Source of the DNA: Ascidia mentula
Taxonomy: Eukaryota > Chordata > Ascidiacea > Phlebobranchia > Ascidiidae
Reading direction: 5' to 3'
NCBI GenBank assembly: GCA_947561715.1
Contig: OX387198.1
Span: forward strand, 15,252,001-15,316,000
Length of the DNA stretch: 64,000 bases
Part shown: one piece after another, positions 24,958-36,472 of the stretch
Layout: every line of letters begins with the position of its first letter
Numbering within the stretch: the stretch's first letter is position 1
The notes under the pieces: generated by a model
The model's database searches: none
Seen by the model: only the letters and a program-made list of their open reading frames with translations
Told to the model about the DNA's origin: nothing
Translations under genes and position numbers: made by a program

Positions 24958-25473
24958 CAGGGCTGCCAGATGGTCAAAACACTTGACGGCCAAATTTTTT
25001 TTCTCTTACGGCCAAAATTCGGCCAAATCACGTTTTTGATCTTTTTTTTCTCTTACGGCCAAAATTCGGCCAAATCACGTTATAAGTTTGATGATTTCCT
25101 TTAGAAACGACTATATAGCCGGAAATAAATTCGTAAATTGTATGTTTAAAACACTGTTATCTATATGCTTATCAGTGGTTTCAAAATCGGTTATGTTGCT
25201 AAAACATTACGATTGCAGCATAATTCTTTGCCAACTCAGTCAAGATTAGTTTATGACGTAACAATTTTTGTGAGACATATTTATGACAACACAATCGTCC
25301 ACAAATCTATTGATAACCTGAAACCAGCATGCCTTTTGTGGATTTACTTAGTACCAAGTGAAATTCGGCCAAATATCTGCCTTACGGCCAAACGATTTTT
25401 TCGCGGCCAGGCCGATTTTCAAACGGCCAAATTTCTGGAATTTGGCCGTGAAGACGGCCAAATGGCAACCCTG
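24958..25473. mobile_element. Non-autonomous hAT-type DNA transposon
   Basis: A 516-bp element bounded by a perfect 8-bp direct repeat AATGGGAG (24950-24957 and 25474-25481), the target-duplication length of hAT transposons. Its ends are inverted: CAGGGCTGCCAGATGG at the left and the complement of CAGGGTTGCCATTTGG at the right. The inside is rich in CGGCCAAA motifs and carries a direct repeat of about 44 bp (24996-25037 and 25041-25081, TCTTACGGCCAAAATTCGGC). No transposase frame is present. Confidence 0.9.
24996..25081 (+). repeat. Tandem 44-bp repeat inside hAT element
   Basis: Two adjacent copies of a unit with a T-run followed by CTCTTACGGCCAAAATTCGG and CCAAATCACGTT. Sub-terminal repeats such as this often serve as transposase-binding sites in hAT elements; that role here is inference. 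Confidence 0.75.
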
Positions 25474-25506
25474 AATGGGAGCCTCTCAAAAACTTCCATT
25501 CCGCCC

Positions 25507-25554
25507 ACTGATCTCTATTAAGCACTTAATAGAGATGTTTAATAGAGATCAGTG
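25507..25554. mobile_element. 48-bp hairpin insertion with 9-bp flanking repeat
   Basis: ACTGATCTCTATTAA (25507-25521) and its exact complement (25539-25553) flank a short centre that includes another TTAATAGAGAT copy. The insert is bordered by ATTCCGCCC on both sides (25498-25506 and 25555-25563), as expected of a target-site duplication. Confidence 0.6.
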
Positions 25555-26109
25555 ATTCCGCCCCTTTACCGCCTTGTCATGCATATCCCTTCGGAAAACT
25601 AACGCTGTTTAGTGCAATTTGTTTCAAAATATCTTAATGAATATTGAATACTTCACAAGAGACAAACACTGTGCTCAAATTCGCAGACAATCCAAACCAA
25701 TGAGTTTCCATTAGTTTTCGCGGTAAAAAGTCTGCTGACTCATGTTTCCTTTTGATTCTACTGTTGAGGATTAACAACAAAATTGCGCGGTTAATTCTTC
25801 ATTGTTGTTTTTTGCCAGTTAAGCCAAAAGCGATTTTTCGAAAAATAAAAACGACAAACTTCAAATCAAGTGTTACTACAATGCATATTATTGATATTTT
25901 TACATCTGTGCATCATTACATAATATAGTCCTATCTCACGACAAAGTAACACTGGGTAAAAAGTTGTGGTTTTTGTTTTTACGTCATTGAGGTATAACAA
26001 AGTTCAGTATTTAATTTTTGGTAACAAAACTATCTATGTTGTCTATTAGCTTCAACATTATTCTTCGTTTTGAATATAAATAACTTTCTCACACAGTTTA
26101 TTCAAAGCT

Positions 26110-26418
26110 ATTCATTCTTCCGACTTTGTGTCAATAATGGGTCACAATGCTGCAGGTAAAGATTGGCCAAAAACGCATTGGTTTAGATCGGAGTTCTTCG
26201 ACAAAACGAACACAAACTTTCCAATCTGGCTTATATTCTTTGACATTTTCTGCTTTGCCTAAATGTAAAATTTTTCTCACAAAAGGATTTAGGACTGCGC
26301 TACATTGGTTTTGGTGAAGAACTCCTATCTAAACCAATGCATTTTCAGTCAATCTTTACCTGCAAGATTGTGACGTCAGACCCATCGTTGACACAAAGTC
26401 AGAACCATGAATGTTTCT
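26110..26418. mobile_element. Inverted-repeat (MITE-like) element next to PMF1
   Basis: Arms of about 94-105 bp (26110-26203 and 26313-26418) are imperfect reverse complements. Shared blocks are GACTTTGTGTCAA, ATGGGTC, CAGGTAAAGATTG, GCATTGGTTTAGAT and GGAGTTCTTC. The right end is about 60 bp upstream of the PMF1 start codon, so the element overlaps the likely promoter. Confidence 0.75.
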
Positions 26419-26477
26419 ATATTTTGCAACATTAGTTAATTTGTGAAAAAGTGTGCATTGATGAAAGAGAAGTAACA

Positions 26478-28282
26478 ATGTCTGAAGGTGTCAAAATGGA
26501 AATTGACAAGCCGAAGACAGTTGAAGCACCCCAAGAGAGTCAAAATGGAGAACAAACTTGCCCAAAATATGAGAGTTTAATCAATTGTGTGGAAAAGTTC
26601 ATACAAAAAATACGTGGTAAACCTGGAAGGTAATGAGTTAACTTTCAAGACCCAATTTTTCACAAAAGTTGTCCTTTTGGTTCAGACAGAGTTAAATAAA
26701 TGACCATTATTACCAATCTGTATAGATGCAAGGTATTCCACAGTTTTTATTCACCCATGTACTGCACAATTTACAATATATTTTACGATAAGAAAATATA
26801 TATACTTTACATTGTGTGTTACAGGTAGTTACTAAACAAAAACAGTGTGTCACAACAAGCATTCATTAATAACAACTTTCATTTTAGCTGCAAGAAATTG
26901 AGCAAAGCCTTTCCCACTTTGTACAAGTCTCATCCAGAAGTTGTGTCAGTCGCCTCCGACCATTTATGGAACACATTTGAGGAAAACTTGAGGGCGCATA
27001 TTATGGAGCTGATTAAAAACATGAAGCTGAAAATACTGCTGTATGAGCTGAGCCAATGTGAAACATCAGATGATGGGCCGGCATGGTAAGAAGTTTCTTT
27101 TTCAGCAGATGTTAATTTGGGATTTGCAACTACATGCATAAAAATGTCTTCAACATTTAGGAGACCAACTGGAAATCCTGAAAAAGATTCTGAAGCTCAT
27201 GTGGCTTTGTCACAGCATGCATCCATCCTTGAACTTACTAACTTGCTTCAGGTATATATACATAATTATATTACTACCATTTATTATACTCCATGTGCTT
27301 TGGTTTGGTGAGTTCAAGTTTATTATATTTCTTAGGACAAATTCCTGAATTAAATTTCCTATATATATATATACATACCATACCTTATTGTGTAGTGTTG
27401 TATTCATTGGAAAATGTTGGTAGCCTGTGCGTTGGTGCCTTATGTGGGACATCCACTTTTAAATTGTGACACTTGTTTATACATAGTGAGGTTGCTTTCG
27501 TCAAAAAGTAATATGGCAAAATTTAAATGGAGTGTATTTGTGTTTATGTGTATTGTTGATTTAACATTCAGGCTTACCTTGACAGAAAGAGCAAAGTAAG
27601 AATACCGTACTACAAGATCAACTGCAGATCAAGGAAGCGAGAATTAAAGCACTTTTAACTGAAGTTGAAGAAAGACTTGAGAAAATTGAAGAGGTAAACA
27701 AACAAAATCTGTTGTTTTCTAGTATTGCATATTATAAATAAAGCGTCCCCAACCACTAGGTTGTGGAATTGTACCAGTATGTGAGTCATTTGTAACAGGC
27801 CTGTTTAAAAAGAAAAATGATGCCACTGACTTGCCGTATACATGTAGCATTGAAAACGAGTTTGTTTGCACACATTAACTGTTACCTTTACACTTAACAA
27901 TGTATATATAGTAAAACATTTGTCTTTAGAATATATATGTCATGTTTTCAGCAGTCTGTGTGGTGTACCCCACCTTGAATGATATATAAAACTGGTATGT
28001 AGTGCAAAAGAGGTTGGGGAACATTTGTCAGAGTATAATGCAGCATACAACAAAAACAATCCTTTTTGAGTGACATAAAACACTGTCAGAGGTCTGTCAA
28101 TTCTATCTGTATAGACATTCCTGCAAATTAAATTTTTCTATGAATATAAGTTCATGGTTTTTATCTGATTTGACTTTCTACTTGAAATATATAATACAAT
28201 TTTTGTGTTGTAGGCCAGCTCACTATGTGAACGCGTTGAAGCTTGCCTACAAAGAATTAGCAACAATTTGGATGAAGAATAA
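26478..28282 (+). CDS. PMF1: PMF1/Nnf1 kinetochore subunit of the MIS12 complex
   Basis: Exons 26478-26629, 26888-27085, 27161-27251, 27586-27693, 28214-28282; 205 aa, the same length I recall for vertebrate PMF1. The diagnostic block WRPTGNPEKD spans the exon 2/3 junction and matches the vertebrate PAWRPSGIPEKDL region. Before it lies a helical head (YESLINCVEKFIQKI, then FPTLYKSHPEVV, then FEENLRAHIMELIKNMKLK). After it comes a coiled coil (LQIKEARIKALLTEVEERLE). Nnf1/PMF1 pairs with MIS12 in the four-protein MIS12 complex, linking CENP-C chromatin to NDC80 at kinetochores. The exon 4 acceptor is taken at 27585 (CTTGACAG) because the nearer-upstream AG gives a stop. The gene is transcribed toward the minus-strand GPCR whose stop lies 438 bp away. 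Confidence 0.88.
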
Positions 28283-28719
28283 GTTTGCAGGTAAATTAAT
28301 GTGTATAGTTTATTGATATTTTTGGTGGTACTGATGATGTCCTCAGTAATGCAAAAAGAAAATCCCAAATTAAGTGACTGCTGAAGTGGGTTATAATGTA
28401 TTTGTTACTTCAGTCATTAATATAGGTTTTTTTCTCACAAAAGTGACATTTATTGTAATTAATTTTTTGTTGTGTCTTGCACGTAATTGTTGTAAATGTA
28501 CACCTTAGTATATTTTAAGTCACATCTGTTTCAGTAGCATCATAAACAACAAGAATGATGGTTGCCAGCAAGTTTTGCAATGGGCAACTTTATTAACTTT
28601 ATTATCAAATTTCACTCCATGAATAGAATTGCTGGAAAATTAAAAGGATAACTTCCAAATATTTGCATAGTTTCATGAACACAGTAAATTTGCAACACAT
28701 AAATTTCCAACTCATTTAC

Positions 28720-31700
28720 TCACAACGTGGAAACATTTGTCATCACAGTTGTATTACTTCCTCTCCCACCGTCACCTCTACCTTTACTTGGTGGGACTTT
28801 AAGTGTCCGTGCAACGCCTCCCCTTGCCCCAGTCCTCGGGTGCAATGCACGACCGTATCGCTGCTGCCCACGCTTCCACAGCCTTAGTAGTCTTGTGCGA
28901 TCATCCTCACCGAAAACGCAAAAGACCAAAAACACCCCCACCCCCTGGAATCCGTTTATAACCGCGTGAATGCCGATAAATTCCACCGTTGCCATGCCAA
29001 GCAAGGAAAACACCCATGGCAACGTGGAAATGGGGAAAAGTACACAGTAGGATTTCACCACTGATTTCCAGTGAGCTCGTCGCTCCAATTGTTGCGTCAC
29101 TGAGTGGCGTCGCACGCTTTGTGACGTCACGTTGCTCTGACGCGTGTTGTCCTCTTTGCTGATGCGGTACACCATGTAAATGAGCCGCGCAATGAGGCAA
29201 ATGTTCACTGCGACAATCATGCAAACAGGCACAATCGCCATGTAAATTGCCGTCGCGTCTTGGCTATTGATCCAGCATTCATTGTACATTGGGTAGGAAT
29301 TGAGACCTGTATAGTTTTTGTACGATTTGGTGTCTTTGGCAAGGTAGTCCAAATAGGCGGGTGATATCTGTACGTAACTGTGTCGAAATACACCAAGGCT
29401 AACTGCGACTATGGCTACGGGCACAAGCCACGACGCAGCAACTTGGCACACTGTTAGGACCTTGTAGTTGATGTTGAACGCCAAGTCCACGTGCGTTTTG
29501 AGCGTAATTGCAACACCTTCGTTCAGAAGCCAAAACGCAGATGCCAGTAGAAATATATGTTGTAATGCTGCCGCCGTGTAACACGCAGCTGTTGTATATC
29601 TCGCCAAGTCGGCGACCAGTGTCGTCACGTGCAATCCGATGAGCGCAACGCATAGGCTCACCTGCGATACCGAGCGGTTGTTTCTCATGCCAACACAATA
29701 ATACGCCACTCCGTCCAGGCCTTTCGATGTCCGAGCAAGCATGAGCAACACAATAGCAAGCGCAAGGAAGACAATACTCGCACTCTGCAAACATTGTGAC
29801 GTCACAATCACCCATTGTGGAACGTCAATGGTGTGAAGCAGGAGCAGGGTGGTAAATGTTGTTGTATGGTTGCACGTACAATCCATTCCTCCCCCATCAC
29901 TGTACAACGCCTGGCATCCATAACTGCTCCAAGCTCCCGTGTTCCACCAAACGCATGATCGTTCGACTGACGTAATTCTATGGAAGGGTAACAACAGACC
30001 AGTAAAGTCTTCTCGTGTATCAACGCTGTAATTCACTGGCAAAGGCAGCCTTTGTGGTTTTATTGGGTCTGTTACGTCATAATAGGATACTGTAATGAGA
30101 CTGGCGTTGGTTGGTTGTTTCCCCAGACACGTGATGCTCGTGCAGTGCTGCGATTGGTTGTGTGTAGCGACTTGGTGCAGGACAAAGTTGTTCCATTTCA
30201 CAACCACCGCCTTGATCTGTTGTAAAATTAATTGGTTATTTTTTCGCCCGCTAGGTGCCGCAATTGATCTGTGTATTTGTTATGGCAGTTATGCAACAGT
30301 GAGTTATTGGTTACATTGGTAAAGGCATTCGAGTTCGCTTTTAACTGCGCGCGGAAAAATACAACCAGAGGTTTGTTGTGAAGTTTGTAAATGGTTTTGG
30401 TCAAAGTTTCCGAAATTGAATAACTGGAGGTGATTTGGGTGATTTTGAACTAATCACAACAATGAATTTCAATGAAATATTTTTGGTAACTCTGCCACAT
30501 AGCGATCTACACCGTTGTTTTTCCTACCAAGTTTTGTGTGGTCTAAATCTAATAAAACTTTGAATGTCGAGTGCATCATGTGTGATGTGGTCGCTTGCTG
30601 TTCGTAACAAAAGAACAACATATTGGTTTTACCGGAAAAGCTCGTAATTCACGTTGAATGTGAACAGAGCCCATTGTTAGCGGAATAGTGCAGATACTGT
30701 AATATAAAGTTACACACGAAAATATGCTACACCCTAACTGTGCCTTTTGACGAAAATGCCTGACTACGACATTCGAATCAACTGCTGACCCTCTATTCCA
30801 AATCTTGATTCGACGAAAATTCGCATGCTAAGCGATTTTTATGACGTTTATCTTGTCGCGTCATCGCGTGTAGTTTGACGTCGTGCGTGTGTTTAAGGAA
30901 ATGAAGGTGCCATTCACCACACGTTTGTTACCCGATTAACCTTAAAGCCAGTGTGCATGTGTTGAGCCCCTGGTCTTATGTGTAGAAGTTTTCGTTCTCC
31001 TTTTGCTGCGTTCCCCGAGCAGTTGTGCCGAATGCCTTGTTCAGTAAACTACCAGTAGTTCCCAGTATTTTTTTTCTACCTTTTAGTTATTTGACCAAGC
31101 AAATCTTTGTGGCATAAACGGTCATAGAATGAATTGTGTAAGCTGCAGACAGATGGCCACTGTTTCGACCTAAAAGGTCTCATCAGTGCAGCTGGTGTGA
31201 CTATCAGACGACTTTGCTGACCAAACGGCCAAGCAAAGACTTCACTTTGTGGTGACTCTATCTGCAGCTTACACAATTCATACTATTGGCACCACTTTGC
31301 TTAGGACATGACTTCGTATAACCCATCTCTGTTTCATGGAGAGTGGGGATATCATGGTGTTTAGCATTTGTTATGGTTTAATGAGATTAATAATGCCAAA
31401 AGAAGCAAACAAATGCTCGTACTATTTTTCTGTTTCCAGAAATACACAACAAATTTTACGCTTCTGTTTTGTTTTCAACACGAAGAGTATCTACTTTGCG
31501 TCGCAATAATTTTAAAATTCAGTCGTTTCTATGTTATGGGTACATGTACATTCGTCTCAATTGGTTTATTGCGTCACAGTTGTATACGCGCTAGGACTTG
31601 CATCACATCGCGTTAAGCTTGCCTCAGAGCTAATTGGCAGTGAAATTTAGGATTTCAGAACGTTTGGTATATTTTTTGTGGTTTGCGCCAAAAAGTATTT

Positions 31701-34700
31701 GCGGACCTCGTCCTAAGGCACAAATTAATGTGAATTGACGTGGGTGGAAAAAAGGTATTTTTCTTAACGGCATGTTCCAACGCCGCTGTGTTTTTTTTTA
31801 TGCAAGCTATTATATTCTCCTTAACCTCAATAAGCCATGACTATAACGGATGAATTTGGAAAATTCCCAACCTTAATCGTTTGTTGTCTTGCGTTGACTG
31901 GTTGTTGCATCGGGAAAGATACCGAGCCAGTATTTCCGTCGAACGTGATATTCTGCACCCCTCCGCCGCTGCTTCTCGCGTTTCCCGGGCCAACAGTTAC
32001 AACGTACAGTTCCACACCCCCCACAGTGAGTTTCGTGTTTTGTTCGAATCTGGCAAATTGTGCTGACAGGGTAGATTCAAACGCCTCCACCACCTTCGTT
32101 GAGTTGTTGTTCTTGGATGCTGTAATGCATATAGCTGCGTCATGGTTTCTCAAAAACCTATTTCCCAGATATGAAGTTTACCACTAAACGTTACGCAATG
32201 CAAAACTACAGCCTAGAAAATAAGAAACGTTTATTAAATGTTAGAAATGTGTTTTTGGATGTCTTAACAAATTAAAATTACGAAACAATTTCGCTTAACT
32301 TTTCAAAGAGATTAAATTTTTTATACCCTGCTCAATAAGCAGATAAATGGACTGAATGAATAAAGTGTGCTTTACGTTTAACCGACGATTGGTTTTGCTT
32401 AAAATGTTTGGGTAGTGCCTGGTTGTATATTGTTACTTCCCACAGTGCCTTGTTGTTTGACTGCAAATGACGTTTGTCAGTGTTTCAGCTATTTATCCAT
32501 TTGTTATCGGTTGTAATGTTGTGCTGGGTATATTATTTATAACGTAGTACTTATGTGGGTTGAAACTACATCACGTTTTTAAGATGGTTGCGTAAAAATG
32601 CTGTCATCACCGGGCAGTGAAGGATCTTTTGCATTGCTGTGGCGCTTGCATTGATAGGTTTGTTGCATTTTCGGCACAATTATTCATAATCACACCCCCG
32701 ATCGACATGTTATGCGTAAGCATTCCTACTTCGCTTTTTTACACCGCTTGTCCCATACATCGGCCGAATGGTGTTACGTCATACACCCGATTTCGACATT
32801 TTACGCAGAAACGGGATTACTTGACTTTTCACGTTGGCCGGAAATGATACTGCGATTCGAACCATAGCTGAGGTGAAATTGAACGCAAATGTTTGTTAAA
32901 CGCCAAGTTTCCACCGCACTGTATGTTATTATCGTTGATTACTTTACAATATATTTAAAATTAGAACGTCTTCTATTTGCATCAGAATGGGTAACAGACG
33001 CGTCATCATTATTATCATGTCGCTTGTGTAATTGCGACATCAGTGATATAATTTCGCAAATTGATCAGCGAAAACATTCACTCTGGACTGAAACAAGAAA
33101 TTAAGATGTTCTGCAAATATTCCCATGACGTACAATGTAACTAAGGGACCTTTATGTCTTAAATTAGCTTTTCATTAATTATCGTCAAAATGGAATTGAT
33201 GCCACAACTGGTGAAATACCACAGTTTCTGTTGCCCAATATGATGGGTTCCGTTGATGTGATGATTTGTATTAAATTTACATGCACCATACATTCGCTGT
33301 TATTTTTGGTTTGCCTCGCGTTTGAGAACGCTTGGTGAGAACTAACACAATGCGGTTTAATTTGAATAAAGCGAAAAATATTTACATTCATTTACGTTTG
33401 GTTTTTCCCGCTGCCTGTGCCTAGTATGCCTGAATTGAACTGAGCCTTAAAATGTTCCAGAGTTAAACTTCACATATTTCTGTGTTTCAAACTTTATATA
33501 AGTGAGTCATGAACTCCTCACCCAATATATCTTTCAGTTCCACTTCCACTTGAGCTTTGTTGAAGTTGATGCTGTTCAAGACTTCCTCTAGGGTACCTGT
33601 TTAAAATACGCACAATCACCTCTGGTAAAGCGGTAACTTTATACTGTATGAATCCGTTGATAGATTGCAGTAAAAACAATATAAATAAAAATAGCTTTGC
33701 TTGATTTTTTCCCTATTATTGTAACAAATTTGTTGACACTAGTGCCAAAAATAGCATAGCCCCCATTCACATGACACTATAACTGTGGTTATTTGTAAAC
33801 GTGATAATGTATAATGTATTTGTTCAAGGCCCCAGAGAAACAAGTAGTTTTGGCAAGAGCATAAAGCGCAAATTCAGCAACCGTTTTCCTTAGAAGACCA
33901 GTTACCGTTTTCCTTGTAAGGCAAAAGCGAATTGTGAGATAGTACTTTGTGTATTACGTACTCCCACCAATGCCGAGATCTTACTCATGCGAAGGAGATA
34001 TTAAGCGATAACAAATACGGCCAAAGGCTATGTTCTATATATATTTCGAACGTTACTGACCGGAGTCGGCTGTGACGTTAATATCGCTGTATCGCGGGTT
34101 TTTTCACGCTTGTGATATATAAGAATAATATTGCGGTTGTCACTTACTGCAGTTGCCTGAATACTTATGTGACTGGTGTAAAATTGACATTACAGTAGGC
34201 CTTAATTTGTCCCCTTAAACAAAATTCGCAAACACATTATAAGTTGCCATCGAACCGCTTAGTTTAATTCAAAAACTGTTCAAAACCTCTGCTAGAAATT
34301 ATTATTGCACAATACGTACTTTCGTTGGTAGTATTTCCATCATTTAGTGGAAGTCCTGTCAAAATATAAAACGTAATCTATGAGTAAGAATACTAGCTTC
34401 ACACGCATGAAGACCCGGTAATTGGAACTCTTGTGCTTGTTCACGCAACTTCTTTTACTCCAAAACTTCGCCCTGGAAACGGGCTTTACGATTGTGTTTT
34501 TTGTTAAAACGCGTGTGGTAATTTATTTTTTATTGTTGAAGTAAGTTTGCGAAAGCTGTCAGACGCACCCTAACAACCAGTAATTTTTGCGTAAAATATT
34601 CAACCTATAACATGCAAAAGACTTGCATATTCAAATCCAATAACAAGACACATTTCAAATCATGTAAAACCGAATGAATTAATATCAGTCTTATTATATT

Positions 34701-34843
34701 ACGACGCTATATAATATTCACAAACTCACATAATGTTACCGCTATGAAATGTAGCTACCTGATGTGTTTTGAGTCACATTCCTATTCCCTGACGTGTTAC
34801 CTCCACTTGTTATTAACAGCAAGACGAGCAAGGCGAGTTCCAT
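28720..34843 (-). CDS. Adhesion GPCR, short ectodomain (B2/GPS-7TM)
   Basis: Minus-strand exons 34843-34759, 34355-34320, 33596-33522, 32119-31872, 30216-28720; phases join perfectly to give about 646 aa. Exon 1 encodes a signal peptide (MELALLVLLLITSGG), then an Asn/Thr-rich linker over exons 1-2. Exons 3-4 give a small GAIN-like region. The last exon alone (1497 nt) carries the rest of GAIN, the GPS (CVWWNTGAWSSYGC...CTCNHTTTF, predicted cleavage H265-T266/T267), all seven membrane helices (about 275-530) and a basic tail. Adhesion GPCRs self-cleave at GPS and signal through a tethered agonist. The exon 4 donor is AAG|GTTGGG; reading past it meets TGA at 31827. The 7TM region lacks introns, unlike the neighbour at 36473-46424. 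A foldback element lies in the last intron. Confidence 0.85.
31129..31281. mobile_element. AAGCTGCAGACAG-family MITE in GPCR intron
   Basis: A 153-bp element with 21-bp inverted ends (ATGAATTGTGTAAGCTGCAGA and its complement). The interior, ACCTAAAAGGTCTCATCAGTGCAGC then CTGACCAAACGGCCAAGCAAAGACT, equals one half of the longer element at 39784-40025. It lies in the last intron of the short adhesion GPCR. Confidence 0.8.
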
Positions 34844-36472
34844 CGTTCCGCACACAACATAACAGAACATATTACACAACGCGCGACCGTAAAATGCTTC
34901 TTCATCGAAACAGCCCGGGTCTATTACTCTCCCCTTTATAGATCTACGCAACTCGTGAGCGCACGGAAGTCACGTGACGTGACGTCGCAATAGGGCGGGG
35001 AAAGTGCTTCGAAGCAAACGGTTTCCGCTTGTTGCTTTTGTTTTGCTGCCACTCTCGCGCGCTTGTTTCTCCCTATATAATTCTGACACATTGGAAAAAT
35101 GCAGAAATAATGTATTCACCAGTGACCACAAAAATTTGGGTTTATTACACTTGTCTCTTGGGAGTACGGATTCGTGTGTACTCTGCATGTAGTTGTCATT
35201 TGCAGTTATTTTAAGCGATGTTGGTACTTTTCGTGATGTCATACATGTGTGAAAATACGTTGTTCGTTGCCGTGCGTGGCGCCAAGTTTACAATATACAA
35301 AACGTCGACCTATTTTTAAACCAAACTCCTTGAAGGATATCTCTCAGATCAACACTCCTAAATGCTTCATTTAAACTTTTACCGAACCGTAAGTTTTGTT
35401 CCTGCGATTCAGATATTAACATGTCGCAGTGATTAATACTGTCACGTTTTGTTAAGATTCAACTGTCTTTAAACCTAGTGTCCATTTGAACTGAAGTCAT
35501 TGTGTTGCAACGCATGGCTGCTAAAATAAGGCTGCAGAGTGCTGTGATGAAAATATTCCAAACGAACCCTGGCAAACTTTTGTTTCATTATTACGTCACA
35601 ATGGTCGCAGTTTAAATCATAACATATCTAAGTTGTTTCTTCACTCGAGAAAAGTGTGTTTTCCATGTTGGATAAAAGCAGCGCAATTTACATTGACGTT
35701 TTTCGGATAACGCTGCAGGCGACAAATTATATTGAACACGCGTAAGATAATTGCTCGTCAAATAATCCCACTTTATCATGTTTGGAAAATTTATTTTTGT
35801 CTGGGTCTTGACGGTGGCGTTATATCCATTGCCTGGCGTCAAAAAAACTTTATTTTTTTTTTACTGTAAACTTGTTTCAAAAATTCCCAGCATGCTTTGA
35901 TTCGCACAAGTATTTCTTGATTTTATTGTAAGCGTAACATAGGATTGCAAAAACAAATGGCGCGAGACGCATTAAATCGGAACGTTGTGGTCAATGCGAT
36001 GGTTGCTAAATTAATGCAATGTAAGAATAACGTTTACTGTGTATTGATTACGATGGAAGCTGTTTTGCGTCAGTTAAAATCGCAATCCTTTTTTGGAGGG
36101 TATATAATATGTTTTGTATACTCCCCCCAACCAATACATTCATACAAGAGAAAATTCTTTGGGGTAATCCACATTCTTTTGCGGCGGTTTGATTGCGATT
36201 GAACTTGCAAAATTTTGTTCCACGTTTTTGAAATATATGCGCCATAATTGAAGTCCACGTACACATTTGGAGACTTCGTTAAAAATAAAAAAAAGTAACT
36301 TTTCTCCACATTGTTTCAATGCAACGTGTTTTGACGAATCAACAAAATTAGCTTTCCCTGTGACGTGACATCGGGCTAAGAGCACCGCCAGTTGCGCAGT
36401 GACGTCACCCCGTCGTAGTGGTATTTGTAACACGTTGTGACGAAGTGAAGCGTCGCCACGATCGCGATGACG
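34844..36472. other. Spacer between tandem GPCR genes
   Basis: About 1.6 kb from the end of the larger GPCR to the start of the smaller. It includes the probable TATA box at 34935-34940 and several TGACGTCA-like palindromes (for example near 36398 and 36467). Open frames here show no family signature. Confidence 0.5.
34935..34940 (-). promoter_or_regulatory. Probable TATA box of short adhesion GPCR
   Basis: On the minus strand TCTATAAAGGGG lies 92-97 bp upstream of the predicted start codon at 34843. Spacing is right for transcription starting near 34905-34910 with a short 5' leader. Prediction from sequence only. Confidence 0.5.

Larger units (their letters stand above)
23971..26477. other. 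Intergenic region dominated by transposon remnants
   Basis: Between copy B and PMF1. It contains a hAT-type element (24958-25473), a 48-bp hairpin insertion (25507-25554) and an inverted repeat (26110-26418). No other coding signal was seen. Confidence 0.6.

Noticed and set aside
28720..29224. Other frames overlapping the GPCR 7TM exon (both strands)
   Set aside because: They are shadows of the GC-richer receptor exon; only the 498-codon frame carries the GPS and seven hydrophobic helices.
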